A stretch of DNA of 64,000 nucleotides, from the NCBI RefSeq assembly GCF_002929495.1, contig NZ_PJJJ01000034.1:1-64000 (forward strand). The letters are read 5' to 3'. This DNA comes from Cryobacterium sp. Y82 (GTDB lineage Bacteria > Actinomycetota > Actinomycetes > Actinomycetales > Microbacteriaceae). Positions 63,601-64,000 of this stretch are shown here, in pieces. The translations under genes were made by a program, and so were the position numbers. The first letter of the stretch is position 1. Each line of letters starts with the position of its first letter. The notes below the pieces were generated by a model. The model saw nothing but the letters and a program-made list of their open reading frames with translations. It was not told the origin of the DNA and made no database searches.

Positions 63601-64000
63601 TTAGCCGATGCGGATCATCTTTTTGTTGACGAATTCGTCGGCGCCGAAACGGCCGAGTTCGCGCCCCGAGCCGGACCTCTTGACGCCACCGAAGGGCAGC
63701 TCGGCACCGTCGGCACCGACCAAATTGATGAAGACCATGCCGGCCTCAATGCCGTCGGCCACGCGCAGTGCCTGCTCTGGGTCGATGGTGAAGACGTAGG
63801 AACCCAGGCCGAACGGGGTGTTGTTGGCCAACGCGACTGCGGCGGTCTCATCGGGAACGCTGAAGATCTGTGCGACCGGGCCGAAGAACTCTTCGTGGAA
63901 GGCATCGGAGCCGGGCGCTACGTCAGTGAGCACGGTTCCGGCATAGAAGTTGCCCTCAGCGGTTCCGCCTGTGACGAGGGTGGCACCCTGAGCCACAGCG
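63601..64000 (-). CDS. NAD(P)-dependent aldehyde dehydrogenase, 3' part (runs off window)
   Basis: Only the last 130 or so codons are inside the window. FHEEFFGPVAQIFSVPDETA carries the E-x-FGP motif of the aldehyde dehydrogenase family; NNTPFGLGSYVFTIDPEQA, GMVFINLVGADGAELPFGGV and KRSGSGRELGRFGADEFVN follow. GGVKRSGSGRELG near the end is like succinate-semialdehyde dehydrogenases (GabD-type). The catalytic Cys and Glu are outside. It is convergent with rplA. Confidence 0.88.
   Translation of the reverse strand, partial: AVAQGATLVTGGTAEGNFYAGTVLTDVAPGSDAFHEEFFGPVAQIFSVPDETAAVALANNTPFGLGSYVFTIDPEQALRVADGIEAGMVFINLVGADGAELPFGGVKRSGSGRELGRFGADEFVNKKMIRIG

Overview
The window looks like the chromosome of a high-GC Gram-positive actinobacterium, most likely a member of the Microbacteriaceae. 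This rests on gene content and order: tRNA-Trp, secE, nusG, rplK, rplA; a MaoC-like pair in front of murB; DUF222/HNH genes; a UbiA/CrtI-like pair; and a full mycofactocin locus. Family placement is inference, because no 16S rRNA is present.

Layout. Positions 1-5.3 kb are a mobile-element graveyard. They hold the 3' end of a tRNA with integrase-arm-like repeats on both sides, a 1763-bp insertion sequence with 112-bp terminal repeats and a 5-bp target duplication (CTAGA), the C-terminal end of a tyrosine integrase, a lone lipoprotein gene and a 5'-truncated IS110-type transposase. From 5.3 to 13.3 kb come a DUF1648-like membrane protein, two overlapping CNNM/CBS transporter-like genes, a short-chain dehydrogenase, small secreted and membrane proteins, a GNAT-ABM in-frame fusion and two decayed genes (an NAD-dependent epimerase and an ECF sigma factor). 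From 13.4 to 18.4 kb lie an MHS-type transporter, a LysR regulator, mmsB and mmsA, a small valine or 3-hydroxyisobutyrate catabolic set. A DUF429 gene follows.

The core of the window (19.4-32.1 kb) is a contiguous mycofactocin system. On the minus strand, in order of transcription: mftA (a 43-aa precursor), mftB, mftC, an NDMA-type alcohol dehydrogenase, two mycofactocin-type SDRs, a MoxR AAA+ ATPase, a VWA protein, mftD, mftE and mftF. mftR and mftG are divergent on the plus strand. Maturation (A-F), regulation (R), reoxidation (G) and the probable client dehydrogenases therefore share one locus. The MoxR/VWA pair suggests a chaperone step for a client enzyme. MftC carries an unusual Cys-rich tail.

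At 34.5-38.6 kb a roughly 4.0-kb integrative element is inserted in a DUF222/HNH endonuclease gene. It carries a serine integrase, a small ORF, an HUH Rep-like protein, a nested inverted repeat that could be a replication origin, and an unknown two-helix membrane protein as cargo. The two halves of the HNH gene rejoin in frame across a shared 9-bp core (GCCGTTGTC).

From 40 kb onward the sequence is ordinary chromosome. It holds a membrane protein and winged-helix regulator; a TPP riboswitch with thiD, thiE, thiO, thiS, thiG and thiF; a 54-aa membrane protein; a PfkB kinase; HEAT and GNAT proteins; hadA/hadB-like genes with murB; a PspC / histidine kinase / response regulator envelope-stress set with an ABC-2 exporter; an aspartate aminotransferase; a UbiA prenyltransferase with a CrtI-like oxidoreductase; tRNA-Trp-secE-nusG-rplK-rplA; and the 3' part of an aldehyde dehydrogenase gene running off the end.
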